In this document: piece after piece, positions 48,373 through 58,397 of the stretch
How positions within the stretch are numbered: position 1 is the stretch's first letter
How the letters are laid out: every line of letters begins with the position of its first letter
Assembly: GCF_023703465.1 (NCBI RefSeq)
Contig: NZ_JAMQGP010000006.1
Coordinates: 62,001 to 126,000 of the forward strand
Length of the DNA stretch: 64,000 nt
Direction: 5' to 3'
From: Echinimonas agarilytica
GTDB taxonomy: Bacteria; Pseudomonadota; Gammaproteobacteria; Enterobacterales; Neiellaceae
Position numbers and translations under genes: made by a program
Notes under the pieces: generated by a model
Told to the model about the DNA's origin: nothing
Seen by the model: only the letters and a program-made list of their open reading frames with translations
Databases searched by the model: none

Positions 48373-48400
48373 TTGACTTAATCCCTCGTTCTAGTAATAT
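48373..48400 (+). promoter_or_regulatory. Promoter of the tRNA-Ser/Arg cluster
   Basis: TTGACT (48373-48378), 16-base spacer and TAATAT (48395-48400). A GC-rich discriminator (CCGCCTCCG) follows at once, the feature that makes stable-RNA promoters sensitive to ppGpp. Confidence 0.7.
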
Positions 48401-48415
48401 CCGCCTCCGAAATGT

Positions 48416-48506
48416 GGTGAGGTGGCCGAGTGGCTGAAGGCGCTCCCCTGCTAAGGGAGTATACCCTAATCCGGTATCGAGGGTTCGAATCCCTCCCTCA
48501 CCGCCA
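48416..48506 (+). tRNA. tRNA-Ser(GCU)
   Basis: A 91-base tRNA. Acceptor arms GGTGAGG and CCTCACC pair fully. The anticodon stem-loop is CTCCC-CTGCTAA-GGGAG, giving GCU. A long variable arm is present, discriminator G and encoded CCA. It is first of four tRNAs that probably share one transcript. Confidence 0.96.
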
Positions 48507-48516
48507 TTTCCAAAAC

Positions 48517-48593
48517 GGACGCGTAGCTCAGCTGGATAGAGTACCTGGCTACGAACCAGGCGGTCGGAGGTTCGAATCCTCCCGCGTCCGCCA
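48517..48593 (+). tRNA. tRNA-Arg(ACG), copy 1
   Basis: A 77-base tRNA. Acceptor GGACGCG pairs with CGCGTCC; anticodon stem-loop CCTGG-CTACGAA-CCAGG gives ACG, whose A34 is expected to become inosine to read CGU/CGC/CGA. CCA is encoded and lies in a short hairpin with the downstream AAGTGG. Confidence 0.96.
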
Positions 48594-48662
48594 CTTTTTT
48601 AAGTGGACTGGCTATAGTTACTAGCATTACAAATAAAAGTCGTAGATTATTTCTCGATGTAC

Positions 48663-48739
48663 GGACGCGTAGCTCAGCTGGATAGAGTACCTGGCTACGA
48701 ACCAGGCGGTCGGAGGTTCGAATCCTCCCGCGTCCGCCA
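48663..48739 (+). tRNA. tRNA-Arg(ACG), copy 2
   Basis: Identical in sequence to copy 1. It is 69 bases downstream, and the spacer is unrelated except for the CCACTTTTT...AAGTGG hairpin at its 3' end. Confidence 0.96.
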
Positions 48740-48801
48740 CTTTTTAAAGTGGTTTCGAAAAAAATTCCCATCTTTTGCATATTTGTGATTTCTTGATATA
48801 C

Positions 48802-48878
48802 GGACGCGTAGCTCAGCTGGATAGAGTACCTGGCTACGAACCAGGCGGTCGGAGGTTCGAATCCTCCCGCGTCCGCCA
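48802..48878 (+). tRNA. tRNA-Arg(ACG), copy 3
   Basis: Identical to copies 1 and 2. Its CCA begins the hairpin CCATTTCC-TTC-GGAAATGG (48876-48894), which may end the transcript or mark processing. Confidence 0.96.
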
Positions 48879-48894
48879 TTTCCTTCGGAAATGG

Positions 48895-49422
48895 TCATTC
48901 CCAACAATCCCCCGTGTATTTTTAATCTCCAATGTTGTTCTATGCTCTTTGTGCCAATGACGCTCTTTGTCGCAAATAATATTTTGATGCGCTTTGTTTA
49001 ATTGATACCAATCAATGCAGTGATGGTTGCAAAAAATGGCAATAGAAAAATGATAACTAGATCACTTTTTTGTGTTGCGAAATAATTTGTCATTCAGGAT
49101 GCTGCGCTGCGGTTATTACCGCTAAGCTATTCAAGTGATTCGATTCATTGTGCTGAATTACTTCGGATGTTGCTCGATTTGCATAAGTAGTCACTAAGAA
49201 AAGTTGTAAACAAACAAGCAATGTTTCGACAATTAATGTAAAATTCGCAGGTTTTTGGTCGTTGGTGCTCTTCAGGAAAGCGTCAAGGCTTGCCACTTAA
49301 TGCTTTAGGAATAAGAGCATACGTGGTGTAAGGCGACATTCGTAGGTATAAAGCCAGAATGGATTGCCATCCGTATAAAATGAATGATTATGTAAAATAA
49401 TTACATAAATATAGGGGTGACT
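48895..49422. other. Long non-coding gap before oadG
   Basis: About 530 bp without a convincing gene. A weak minus-strand frame at 49090-49296 has no family look or ribosome site. Near the end lies an 8-bp inverted repeat listed separately. It probably holds the oad promoter. Confidence 0.4.
49388..49408 (+). promoter_or_regulatory. Inverted repeat in front of oadG
   Basis: TTATGTAA (49388-49395), five bases, TTACATAA (49401-49408), directly before the AGGGG ribosome site. It may be an operator or an mRNA hairpin; no regulator family could be assigned. Confidence 0.45.
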
Positions 49423-49674
49423 ATGGACAATTTGACTGAAATCTTGGTCCACGCAGGGAATACCATGTTGTTAGGCATGGTCATTGTTTTTTGCTTTCTA
49501 ACGTTTTTGATTGCGTGTGTAAATTGCATGTCGTTTGTGATTAGTCGTTACTTCCCAGACGCACCGGTCCAGCCTAAAAGCAAACCCGTAATTTCTTCCA
49601 AAGCTTCAACGCCCGCGCCAGCAACACTTGCAGCTGTTGCCGCAGCGGTGCATGCACACCGTGGCAAAGCATAA
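49423..49674 (+). CDS. oadG: Oxaloacetate decarboxylase gamma subunit
   Basis: The small membrane subunit that stabilises the Na+-pumping oxaloacetate decarboxylase and binds zinc in known enzymes. 83 residues: one helix (TMLLGMVIVFCFLTFLIACV), then a Pro/Ala-rich tail. ATG 49423 has GGGG five bases upstream; the GTG six bases before is part of that site. It is the first of oadGAB, 48 bp before oadA. Confidence 0.88.
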   Translation: MDNLTEILVHAGNTMLLGMVIVFCFLTFLIACVNCMSFVISRYFPDAPVQPKSKPVISSKASTPAPATLAAVAAAVHAHRGKA

Positions 49675-49722
49675 GAATAATATTGGCGAGTTAACTGAAT
49701 TTATAAAAACGAGACTTCAACT

Positions 49723-51498
49723 ATGAGCAAACCACTAGCTATTACTGACGTTGTTCTGCGTGATGCCCATCAATCGCTACTTGCGACACGTATGCGTATC
49801 GAAGATATGCTTCCTATTGCTGAGCAATTGGACAAAATCGGATATTGGTCTGTTGAATCATGGGGCGGCGCTACATTTGATTCATGTATTCGCTACCTTG
49901 GCGAAGATCCATGGGAGCGCTTGCGCCTGCTTAAGCAGGCTATGCCAAATACAAAACACCAAATGTTGTTACGTGGCCAAAACCTTTTAGGCTACCGTCA
50001 TTATGCCGATGACGTGGTGGAAAAATTTGTTGAACGAGCGCATGCGAACGGCATGGATGTATTCCGAATTTTTGATGCCATGAACGATCCTCGCAATTTC
50101 CAAACTGCGGTGAAAGCAGCTGTTCAAGTCGGTGCTCATGCTCAAGGCACAATTTCTTACACCACATCTCCTGTGCACACTGAAGAAACTTGGGTTTCTT
50201 TGGCGCGAGAACTTGAAGATATGGGTTGCCACTCTATTTGCATTAAAGATATGGCGGGCTTACTTAAGCCATATGAAGCTGAAAGCCTCATTAAAGCGCT
50301 TAAATCTGCTGTAGACGTGCCTCTGGCACTGCATTGCCACGCTACCACTGGTTTGAGCTTAATGACTCACCAGAAAGCCATTGACGCAGGTATCGACATT
50401 TTAGATACAGCGATTTCGTCAATGAGCATGACATACGGCCATTCACCCACAGAATCTATTGTTGCAGCGTTGCAAGGCCAAGCCCGTGATACTGGCTTAG
50501 ATCTGGTGAAGCTCGAAGAGATCGCAGCTTACTTCCGTGAAGTACGTAAAAAATATGCCAAGTTTGAAGGAAGCCTAAAAGGCGTTGATTCTCGAATTTT
50601 GTTGGCGCAAGTGCCTGGTGGCATGCTCACCAACATGGAAAGCCAGTTACGAGAACAAAACGCAGCTGACAAACTTGATGACGTATTAAAAGAAATTCCT
50701 CGTGTTCGCGAAGATTTGGGTCACATTCCATTAGTGACACCTACATCGCAAATTGTGGGGACCCAGGCCGTCATCAATGTGATGATGGGCGAGCGTTATA
50801 AGAGTATCACCAAAGAAACGGCAGGTGTGCTGAAAGGCGAATACGGCGCAGCACCAGCTCCAGTGAATGCTGAATTGCAAGCTCGGGTGCTTGATGGCGA
50901 CAAAGTTATTACGTGTCGCCCTGCTGATTTGCTTGAGCCTGAGCTGGACTCTTTGGTTCAGTCAGTTCAAGAGCAAGCCAAAAGTGAAGGCATTACATTG
51001 TCTGACAACTCAATTGATGATGTGTTGACGGTTGCCTTGTTCCCACAAGTGGGTCTGAAATTCCTGAAAAATCGTAACAACCCTGATGCATTCGAACCTG
51101 CTCCAGGTCAAGAGCCTGAGGTGGTTGAGTCTGCGCCAGCGAAAGCTAAAACTGGCGAAGCATCGGTTTACACTGTGCGTGTTGAAGGCCAGAACTTCAC
51201 TGTGCAAGTGGCTGAAGGCGGAGAAATCAGCAGTATTGCTCCTGCTTCAGCGGCAGCTCCAGCCGCTGCGCCTTTAGCATCGGCTGGCGAAGTGGTTGAA
51301 GCACCTTTGGCGGGTAATATTTTCGCCATTAACGTGAACGCTGGCGATACAGTTAAGTCAGGGGATGTACTATTGGTTCTTGAGGCGATGAAGATGGAAA
51401 CAGAAATCCGTGCGTCTCGTGATGGTCAAATCAGTGAAGTATCAGTCAGTGTGGGTGATGCTGTCGCCGTTGGCGAAGCACTACTAACACTTGCTTGA
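49723..51498 (+). CDS. oadA: Oxaloacetate decarboxylase alpha subunit
   Basis: The carboxyltransferase that moves CO2 from oxaloacetate to biotin. The N-terminal catalytic barrel shows [32 protein letters not shown] and [11 protein letters not shown] Pro/Ala linker leads to the C-terminal biotinyl domain with the biotin Lys in [10 protein letters not shown]. 591 residues, normal. The enzyme converts oxaloacetate to pyruvate with Na+ export through OadB. No adjacent citrate or malate transporter is seen, so its role may be energy conservation or metabolic balance. Confidence 0.95.
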   Translation: MSKPLAITDVVLRDAHQSLLATRMRIEDMLPIAEQLDKIGYWSVESWGGATFDSCIRYLGEDPWERLRLLKQAMPNTKHQMLLRGQNLLGYRHYADDVVEKFVERAHANGMDVFRIFDAMNDPRNFQTAVKAAVQVGAHAQGTISYTTSPVHTEETWVSLARELEDMGCHSICIKDMAGLLKPYEAESLIKALKSAVDVPLALHCHATTGLSLMTHQKAIDAGIDILDTAISSMSMTYGHSPTESIVAALQGQARDTGLDLVKLEEIAAYFREVRKKYAKFEGSLKGVDSRILLAQVPGGMLTNMESQLREQNAADKLDDVLKEIPRVREDLGHIPLVTPTSQIVGTQAVINVMMGERYKSITKETAGVLKGEYGAAPAPVNAELQARVLDGDKVITCRPADLLEPELDSLVQSVQEQAKSEGITLSDNSIDDVLTVALFPQVGLKFLKNRNNPDAFEPAPGQEPEVVESAPAKAKTGEASVYTVRVEGQNFTVQVAEGGEISSIAPASAAAPAAAPLASAGEVVEAPLAGNIFAINVNAGDTVKSGDVLLVLEAMKMETEIRASRDGQISEVSVSVGDAVAVGEALLTLA

Positions 51499-51512
51499 TA
51501 GGAGTTTTTTGA

Positions 51513-52643
51513 ATGGAAGGCTTGACCTTACTATGGCAAGAAACAGGTATAGCTAATTTCACACCAGGGCAGATCGGAATGGTCTGCGTTGGCTTGATAT
51601 TATTATACCTAGCGATTGCTAAAAAGTTTGAACCGTTATTGTTATTGCCCATTGGTTTTGGTGCTGTATTGGCCAATATCCCAAATGCCGGCTTTAACGA
51701 TGAAGGCGGAATTTTATATTACATTTTCCATATTGGTGTTGAGACTGGGGTATTCCCGCTTTTGATCTTTATGGGTGTGGGCGCGCTGACTGACTTTGGC
51801 GCGTTAATTGCCAATCCTCGTACCTTATTGTTAGGCGCTGCGGCTCAGTTTGGTATTTTCGCCACTCTGTTTGGCGCTATCTTGCTGAACCTGATCCCTG
51901 GTTTTGAGTTCTCAATTCAAGATGCAGCAGCAATCGCCATTATTGGTGGTGCAGACGGCCCCACAGCTATTTTTGTGGCCTCGCGATTAGCGCCAGATTT
52001 ATTGGGAGCAATTGCGGTTGCAGCCTACTCATACATGGCATTAGTTCCAATCATTCAACCGCCGATTATGCGCGCGTTAACCAGTGAGAAAGAGCGCCAA
52101 ATTCCAATGGGACAATTACGCGCAGTTTCGCGTAAAGAAAAAATTGTATTTCCATTGGCAGTGCTGTCTTTAGCCATCTTGTTTTTACCGGCAGCCACAC
52201 CATTGGTTGGAATGTTCTGCTTAGGTAACTTGATGCGTGAATCGGGCGTGGTGGATCGTTTATCTAAAGCCGCTCAAAATGAAATTATCAACATCGTTAC
52301 CATCATGTTGGGCTTAGCTGTCGGTTCAAAATTGTCAGCAGATAAGTTTTTGACGGTTGAAACTCTCGGTATTTTACTGCTCGGTGCTGTTGCTTTCTCT
52401 ATTGGTACTGCATCAGGCGTATTGATGGCGAAGTTAATGAGCCGCTTAAGCGGAGGTAAAATTAACCCCCTCATTGGAGCAGCTGGTGTTTCAGCGGTAC
52501 CAATGGCCGCGCGAGTGGTGAACAAGGTTGGTTTAGAATCAAATCAACATAACTTCTTGTTGATGCATGCAATGGGACCGAACGTAGCGGGTGTATTAGG
52601 CTCAGCGGTGGCTGCCGGTGTATTGCTTGCACTTGTAGGTTAA
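51513..52643 (+). CDS. oadB: Oxaloacetate decarboxylase beta subunit (Na+ pump)
   Basis: The integral membrane subunit that decarboxylates carboxybiotin and pumps Na+. 376 residues with about nine to eleven helices. The characteristic [20 protein letters not shown] segment carries the conserved Asp, and the C-terminal region has [21 protein letters not shown] lies about nine bases before the ATG. It completes oadGAB and is followed by a strong terminator. Confidence 0.95.
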   Translation: MEGLTLLWQETGIANFTPGQIGMVCVGLILLYLAIAKKFEPLLLLPIGFGAVLANIPNAGFNDEGGILYYIFHIGVETGVFPLLIFMGVGALTDFGALIANPRTLLLGAAAQFGIFATLFGAILLNLIPGFEFSIQDAAAIAIIGGADGPTAIFVASRLAPDLLGAIAVAAYSYMALVPIIQPPIMRALTSEKERQIPMGQLRAVSRKEKIVFPLAVLSLAILFLPAATPLVGMFCLGNLMRESGVVDRLSKAAQNEIINIVTIMLGLAVGSKLSADKFLTVETLGILLLGAVAFSIGTASGVLMAKLMSRLSGGKINPLIGAAGVSAVPMAARVVNKVGLESNQHNFLLMHAMGPNVAGVLGSAVAAGVLLALVG

Positions 52644-52682
52644 TGCAAGCGGCGTTATTCGTCGTGTTCAACGCAGATAAAG

Positions 52683-52707
52683 CCGGAGCCATGTCTCCGG
52701 TTTTTTT
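52683..52707 (+). terminator. Terminator of oadGAB
   Basis: Stem CCGGAG (52683-52688), loop CCATGT, CTCCGG (52695-52700), then seven T. Confidence 0.92.
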
Positions 52708-52971
52708 ATGGGCGATTTTTACTGGGTAACGCTGAGGGCTAACATTAACGGTCCTTCTTGATTTTGGGAAGTAGGAGCAAAATGTGGCGGTAGAAGGAAA
52801 TTTGCTGAACGCTAGAGCGATCTCTGTGGATGGCTACGATCAAGGTAGATATGTTTTGAATGTCCAGCTCGCGGGTTGGACGGAGCGCGATGGCGACTGT
52901 CACGATTTTTTGGCTCCGATTCAGTTTTTAAACTTCCAAAGAATCGCTTCATAGGCGGATTCTCCGAACCG
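52708..52971. other. Junction between oadGAB and the nif cluster
   Basis: A 264 bp stretch with no convincing gene. No integrase, direct repeat or insertion sequence end was seen. No clear terminator for the leftward nif operon could be found, only a small CGGA-TCCG hairpin. Confidence 0.35.
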
Positions 52972-53265
52972 TTACCACTCGGTCTCATGCTCAGCAATAA
53001 TGAGCCCAATCGCCTGCTGCGGAGTGTGGGTCAAACGCGCACACCCCATGCCAGCAGCCATCAGAAATACCGAAAACCCTTTGTATTCTTTGTAAGCTGT
53101 CTTGTCTTCCATGTCGTCTTCACTACAAAAAATAAACCGGAATTGAGGCCAATGTTCGAGTAGGCGAGGCCGAATGACTTCGCGACACCCTCTCGCTTCG
53201 ACGAATTCCGTTATTTTTTCAATAGTCGACTCGTCCAGACATGTCATTTCAGTTGTGCTTTGCAT
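52972..53265 (-). CDS. Small nif-linked protein, possibly DUF6129
   Basis: A 97-residue cytoplasmic protein at the end of the nifHDKTY operon. It has four Cys (9, 27, 47, 75) and a central FIFCSEDDMEDKTAY, followed by FSVFLMAAGMGCARLTHTPQQAIGLIIAE. The last block looks like proteins annotated DUF6129 near nif genes, but this recall is uncertain. The ATG is one base after the nifY stop (TGA-C-ATG), so it is translated by coupling and belongs to nitrogen fixation. The function is unknown. The overlapping plus-strand frame is a shadow. Confidence 0.7.
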   Translation of the reverse strand: MQSTTEMTCLDESTIEKITEFVEARGCREVIRPRLLEHWPQFRFIFCSEDDMEDKTAYKEYKGFSVFLMAAGMGCARLTHTPQQAIGLIIAEHETEW

Positions 53266-53266
53266 G

Positions 53267-53950
53267 TCACGTAAGTCCCTGGTTGTTAACGCTGCTATCC
53301 AATATTTTTGTTATCCATGGTGGTGGATCCCCTGCAATGACTGCTTTAAGCTCCTTCAATAGCATGTCACTTTGACAAGGCTCGATTCTCTTTAGTGGAT
53401 GAATGTTTGCCCGAGTCACTTTGGCTGCGGCAGGCCCACCTATTGATAGAGTGGCAAGCAGGTCACAGTCGCTTATTAAATCAACCATATAGTCAGTGCG
53501 CTTGCTGCCTGACTCGGTACAGTCCACAGGGCGAACGTCGACCAAGTGCCAACCGTCAGCATTAATCTCGTATATTAGCGTGCGCAGACAGCTGCCAAAA
53601 TGACCGTCTATCAATTCCTGGTTATTTGATGTGACCGCCAATCTCAATTTTTTCCCAGCTAACAGCTGGGGGTGTTTTACAACGGGCCCATCTAATGTCT
53701 GCACAGTGTCACTGGTTAACATTGCAAAAACTTGATTAGCCTGTCCTTTCTCTACGCCCTGATATTCCGAAGAGAGTATTTTATATATGCTTTTGGGGCT
53801 CAGGGAACGCAGTTTTTTTTCCGTTAGTGGCGCGTCCAGCGCTTTTAATAAACACTGAATAAATTGTTGAAGTGGCAGTTCAGGTAAGGCTTTTGCGGCC
53901 ATTCCCAGACGTAACGCCATACTCTCGTCGATGGGGGCATATTGTGTCAT
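53267..53950 (-). CDS. nifY: Nitrogenase cofactor-binding protein NifY/NafY type
   Basis: Binds FeMo-cofactor or apo-dinitrogenase during assembly. 227 residues: an N-terminal helical domain (MALRLGMAAKALPELPLQQFIQCLL) similar to the NafY N-domain, then the dinitrogenase FeMo-cofactor biosynthesis fold (LRLAVTSNNQELIDGHFGSC, with His in DGHFGSC near residue 116). The ATG has GAGG six bases upstream. It follows nifT by nine bases and is coupled to the small gene after it. Confidence 0.88.
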   Translation of the reverse strand: MTQYAPIDESMALRLGMAAKALPELPLQQFIQCLLKALDAPLTEKKLRSLSPKSIYKILSSEYQGVEKGQANQVFAMLTSDTVQTLDGPVVKHPQLLAGKKLRLAVTSNNQELIDGHFGSCLRTLIYEINADGWHLVDVRPVDCTESGSKRTDYMVDLISDCDLLATLSIGGPAAAKVTRANIHPLKRIEPCQSDMLLKELKAVIAGDPPPWITKILDSSVNNQGLT

Positions 53951-53959
53951 AAAATCCTC

Positions 53960-54172
53960 TTAAGCTCTGCGAGCACGCAAGGTGATAGGCAATTTGGGGG
54001 CTTTATCTAAGGGCTCTATTTTCCAAGAAGAGCCGTCTGCTAGATCGATCTTTCCCCCCCACTTGTCTGGTTGATTAAATTCTAGGGAAGTGACGGCTTC
54101 TTCCTGATCTTTCTTGGCGATATAACAGCTTAATTTGCCGTTGCCTTCATCGCGGATCATTACATTTGGCAC
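53960..54172 (-). CDS. nifT: NifT/FixU protein
   Basis: A small beta-rich protein of 70 residues, always found after nifK. The family pattern is visible: PNVMIRDEGNGKLSCYIAKKD and WGGKIDLADGSSW. The function is not established; mutants in other species still fix nitrogen. The start is GTG with AAGGTG seven bases upstream. It follows nifK after a strong hairpin. Confidence 0.92.
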   Translation of the reverse strand: MPNVMIRDEGNGKLSCYIAKKDQEEAVTSLEFNQPDKWGGKIDLADGSSWKIEPLDKAPKLPITLRARRA

Positions 54173-54198
54173 TGTTTCACCTTTATGCTGAGTAAATG

Positions 54199-54229
54199 GA
54201 GTAACCCAGCCAGTTCGACTGGGTTACTC
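54199..54229 (-). promoter_or_regulatory. Strong hairpin between nifK and nifT
   Basis: Perfect 11-bp arms GAGTAACCCAG (54199-54209) and CTGGGTTACTC (54219-54229), loop of nine. No T-run follows on the minus strand, so it is more likely an mRNA-stabilising or partial attenuating structure that sets nifHDK above nifTY. Confidence 0.75.
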
Positions 54230-54235
54230 GCGTGG

Positions 54236-55804
54236 TTAACGGACCAAGTCGTATGAATAGTCAGTTTTGCCCATCACACGCCCATCGCTGTCGAGCTTTT
54301 CTAGCACTGCGTTGACCAACGTTGTCAACATGTACATAGCGCCTTCATAACCTAAAGTAGTGTTGCGGTGTAGATGGTGACGATCGAAGATTGGGAATCC
54401 TAATCGAATAAGGGGAACTTGAAATTCCTCACCTTTCTCCTTTGTATCCCGTTGAATAAACTTTGCGTAAGAATTGCCGATGATAAAGTCCGGCTTGTCT
54501 GTGAACACCAACGAACGGAAATGCCAGAGATCTTTACCTACATGGACTTCTGCATTTTCGGTGCTGGGGCATTGCTCAAGCAGTGCCTTTATTTTTTTAC
54601 CCCAGCGTTTATTGGCGTTGTTACATAACAGGTGTTTAATTTCACACCCCAATTCTTGCAAGAATTTGGTCAGGCCGTACAGATAGTCCGGATCGCCATA
54701 GATTGAAAAGCTCACTCCGTGTAACCACGTATGTGAATCGGTCATCATATCAACCAAACGACCCCGCTCTTTTTCCAGCGATGCGGCAATGGGTTTACCG
54801 GAAAGTGCAGCGATTTCCATCAAAAAGTCGTCGGTGAAGTCCAACCCCATGGGAATGTTCAGCTTAGGGACAGTGTGACCCCAGGTACCTTCGACAAACT
54901 TTTTAGTTTTCACGAGATGATCAGGCTGCAGTAATACAGTGGTTTTTGCATTCGGTGCATCTTTCATTTCATTCAATGGCGTGCCGCCCGCATACATGCG
55001 GTACTCGCCATCAGCCGGAGTATCCAGCACTTCTGATGGGTCGGATAGCAGGCTGTATTCCACTCCCATCTCTTGCATCATGCGATGAATCACTCGGTAG
55101 TTACCCAAATAGGTTTCGAATCCCGGAACAAGATTTATCTTGCCATTACTGCCGACTTCTTTGTTGTCCATTTCTTTGAGGGTGAAATAGCGTGCAAAGC
55201 CTTCGAACATATTGTCCCAGCCCGTGGTGTGACTGCCCACGAAGCTCGGCGTATGGGCAAAAGGTGTAGGGAAATCTTTTGGAATATATCCCTCCGCTTT
55301 TGCATTACCTATAAAGGCATTGAGGTCGTCACCAATGACTTCCGCCATACAGGTAGTCGACACAGCGATAGCATCTGGCTTGTAGAGTGCAAGAGCATTT
55401 TCCAGCCCATCAAACATATTTTTTTGGCCACCGAATACAGCCGCATCTTCGGTCATAGAATCAGATACACAGGCTACGGGCTCTTTAAAATGACGATTAA
55501 AATAGGTGCGGAAATATGCGACACAGCCCTGAGAACCATGCACATACGGCAGTGTGTTCTCAAAACCCAATCCACATAAAACTGAGCCTAGCGGCTGACA
55601 AGCCTTAGCCGGATTAATGGTTAGGTTTTTGCGTTCGAAGTTTTTCTCTTTGTACTCTTCGGTGGTGGTCCACTCGAATACTTGTTTAACTTTTTCGGCA
55701 TCATGACCTTCTTCAAACTCGAGTTTGCGGGCCATCATGTCTTGATATTCGGTCTGTTTAAATAGCGAATATCCAGGTTCGATATTTTCTACATCTTGAC
55801 TCAT
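54236..55804 (-). CDS. nifK: Nitrogenase MoFe protein beta chain
   Basis: One half of the alpha2beta2 dinitrogenase. 522 residues from ATG 55804, chosen because AGGAG lies just upstream; an earlier in-frame ATG (55825) contains that site. P-cluster cysteines are visible: Cys69 (PAKACQPLG), Cys94 (GSQGCVAYF) and Cys152 (VSTTCMAEV). The N-terminus (YQDMMARKLEFEEGH) is the molybdenum-enzyme type. It is 77 bp after nifD. Confidence 0.98.
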   Translation of the reverse strand: MSQDVENIEPGYSLFKQTEYQDMMARKLEFEEGHDAEKVKQVFEWTTTEEYKEKNFERKNLTINPAKACQPLGSVLCGLGFENTLPYVHGSQGCVAYFRTYFNRHFKEPVACVSDSMTEDAAVFGGQKNMFDGLENALALYKPDAIAVSTTCMAEVIGDDLNAFIGNAKAEGYIPKDFPTPFAHTPSFVGSHTTGWDNMFEGFARYFTLKEMDNKEVGSNGKINLVPGFETYLGNYRVIHRMMQEMGVEYSLLSDPSEVLDTPADGEYRMYAGGTPLNEMKDAPNAKTTVLLQPDHLVKTKKFVEGTWGHTVPKLNIPMGLDFTDDFLMEIAALSGKPIAASLEKERGRLVDMMTDSHTWLHGVSFSIYGDPDYLYGLTKFLQELGCEIKHLLCNNANKRWGKKIKALLEQCPSTENAEVHVGKDLWHFRSLVFTDKPDFIIGNSYAKFIQRDTKEKGEEFQVPLIRLGFPIFDRHHLHRNTTLGYEGAMYMLTTLVNAVLEKLDSDGRVMGKTDYSYDLVR

Positions 55805-55856
55805 AACATCTCCTCCCCGCGCCACTCATACGTGAACAAACGGGTGATTGTTAGTT

Positions 55857-55873
55857 GGCTGAATCTGTCAGCC
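55857..55873 (-). promoter_or_regulatory. Small hairpin between nifD and nifK
   Basis: Arms GGCTGA (55857-55862) and TCAGCC (55868-55873), loop ATCTG, in the nifD-nifK spacer. It may protect nifHD mRNA or tune nifK translation. Confidence 0.5.
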
Positions 55874-55881
55874 GCAAAAAA

Positions 55882-57345
55882 TTAAGCACTCTGCGCCAGT
55901 TCGGTTTCACTGACTTTTTTCCAAGGGGCCACTAATTTGTCCCAGCAAGGATTGTTAAGGGTCATGTCCATATCGCGGGCAAAAATAGCAAAACCATCAA
56001 AGCCGTGATAAGGGCCTGAATAGTCCCAACTGTGCATTTGTCTGAAAGGAATTCCCATTTTCTGGAAGATGTATTTCTCTTTCACCCCGGCACCGATAAG
56101 ATCCGGTTTGATTTTTTCCGCGAACGCTTCCAACTCATATCCTGTTACGTCGTCATAAATCAGCGTTGACTCTTTTACTTCCGGAGTGGTTTTGGTGTAG
56201 TCGTCATTATGCGCAAACTCGTAACCCGTCCCCACGATTTCCATACCTAAGTCTTCATAGGCACCAATCACGTGGCGGGGGCGTAAACCACCGACGTAAA
56301 GCATGACTTTTTTGCCTTGAAGACGTGGCTTGAACTTATCCACAATGGGCTGCCATTGAGCGCGGTATTTTGCAATGACCTGCTCTGTTTTGGCCTGAAT
56401 TGACTCATCAAAGAAGGCGGCGATCTTGCGCAATGACTCTTCGCATTTGGTTGGCCCAAACAGGTTGTACTCCATCCACGGAATACCGTATTTCTCTTCC
56501 ATATGACGAGAGATGTAGTTCATTGAGCGGTAACAATGCACTAGGTTCAGTTTTACTTTCGGTGTGTTTTCCATTTCGGGCAGGGTGCCATCGCCAGACC
56601 ATTGTGCAACGACGCGCAAGCCAATCTCTTCAAGCAATATACGTGAGGACCAGGCATCACCACCGATATTGTAATCACCCAAAATTGCAACATCGTATTG
56701 ACCGGCTTCAAATGCCTTGCCTTCTGACTTATCCAGCACATAATCACGTATGGTGTCATTGGCAATGTGGTGGCCCAATGATTGGCTGACTCCACGGAAA
56801 CCTTCGCAACGCACCGGCACGATGGTTTTGCCAATTTCTGCGCCTTTTATTTTTGCCACTGCTTCAATGTCATCACCGATCAGACCAACAGGGCACTCTG
56901 ATTGAATTGAAATGCCTTTGTTTAGAGGAAACAGTGTTTCAATTTCGTCGATCATCGCGTTGAGCTTTTTGTCACCGCCGAAGACGATGTCCCGCTCCTG
57001 AAAATCGGAGGTAAAGTTCATGGTGCCAAAGCTATTTACCCCGGTCATACCAACATAATAGTTACGTCGACCGGCTCGGGAATATTGACCACAACCTACG
57101 GGACCGTGGGAAATATGTATCATGTCCTTGATTGGGCCCCATACCACCCCTTTTGAACCCGCATAGGCACAGCCTCGGGCGGTCATAACCCCAGGCAGGG
57201 ATTTACGGTTAGCCGTGACGCATTTCGAACCCTGCGCTTCTGAACTGCTTTTCGCCAGGTGCTTTGTTCGGTCTTTTTTGGCTTTCGCTGGATAAACCTC
57301 GAGCACCTCATCGATAACAGCCTGTATTTCTGTTTTGTCTGTCAT
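55882..57345 (-). CDS. nifD: Nitrogenase MoFe protein alpha chain
   Basis: Holds the FeMo-cofactor active site that reduces N2. 487 residues. P-cluster ligands are Cys59 (ARGCAYAG), Cys85 (GPVGCGQYS) and Cys151 ([11 protein letters not shown]). FeMo-cofactor ligands are Cys271 ([10 protein letters not shown]) and His438 ([14 protein letters not shown]); His192 (SLGHHIAND) is the conserved proton-donor region. The residue set is of molybdenum nitrogenase, not VnfD or AnfD. The ATG has GAGG eight bases upstream. Second gene of nifHDKTY. Confidence 0.98.
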   Translation of the reverse strand: MTDKTEIQAVIDEVLEVYPAKAKKDRTKHLAKSSSEAQGSKCVTANRKSLPGVMTARGCAYAGSKGVVWGPIKDMIHISHGPVGCGQYSRAGRRNYYVGMTGVNSFGTMNFTSDFQERDIVFGGDKKLNAMIDEIETLFPLNKGISIQSECPVGLIGDDIEAVAKIKGAEIGKTIVPVRCEGFRGVSQSLGHHIANDTIRDYVLDKSEGKAFEAGQYDVAILGDYNIGGDAWSSRILLEEIGLRVVAQWSGDGTLPEMENTPKVKLNLVHCYRSMNYISRHMEEKYGIPWMEYNLFGPTKCEESLRKIAAFFDESIQAKTEQVIAKYRAQWQPIVDKFKPRLQGKKVMLYVGGLRPRHVIGAYEDLGMEIVGTGYEFAHNDDYTKTTPEVKESTLIYDDVTGYELEAFAEKIKPDLIGAGVKEKYIFQKMGIPFRQMHSWDYSGPYHGFDGFAIFARDMDMTLNNPCWDKLVAPWKKVSETELAQSA

Positions 57346-57363
57346 AACAGTATCCTCAACACA

Positions 57364-58317
<954 letters not shown>

Positions 58318-58397
58318 CTATGTTACTGTTTTTATGGGTTTTATTTTTTAAGTGGGGGCAGCGTGTCGGTGTCTTTGTAGGATGCAGACGTGACAAA

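Noticed and set aside
48466-48507. Possible second reading of the tRNA-Ser 3' half as a gene
   Set aside because: Part of the tRNA variable and T arms.
48517-48878. Three 77-base identical repeats that could look like an array
   Set aside because: The repeats fold as tRNA-Arg with ACG anticodons; the spacers vary in length. Not CRISPR.
48430-48960. Open frames over the tRNA cluster on both strands (with repeated VAQLDRVPGYEPGG-like peptides)
   Set aside because: They are translations of the tRNA-Ser and tRNA-Arg genes, a well-known annotation artefact.
49051-49066. CRP site (TGATA-ACTAGA-TCACT) upstream of oadG
   Set aside because: Only one half is good and it is about 350 bp from the gene.
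49090-49296. Minus-strand frame of 68 residues in the gap before oadG
   Set aside because: No ribosome site, no family features, unusual codon use for the region.
52876-53163. Plus-strand frame of 95 residues at the nif border
   Set aside because: It is antisense to the better supported small nif gene, has no ribosome site and no family look.
55073-55579. Plus-strand frame of 168 residues inside nifK
   Set aside because: Shadow of nifK in antisense; no start signal or motifs.
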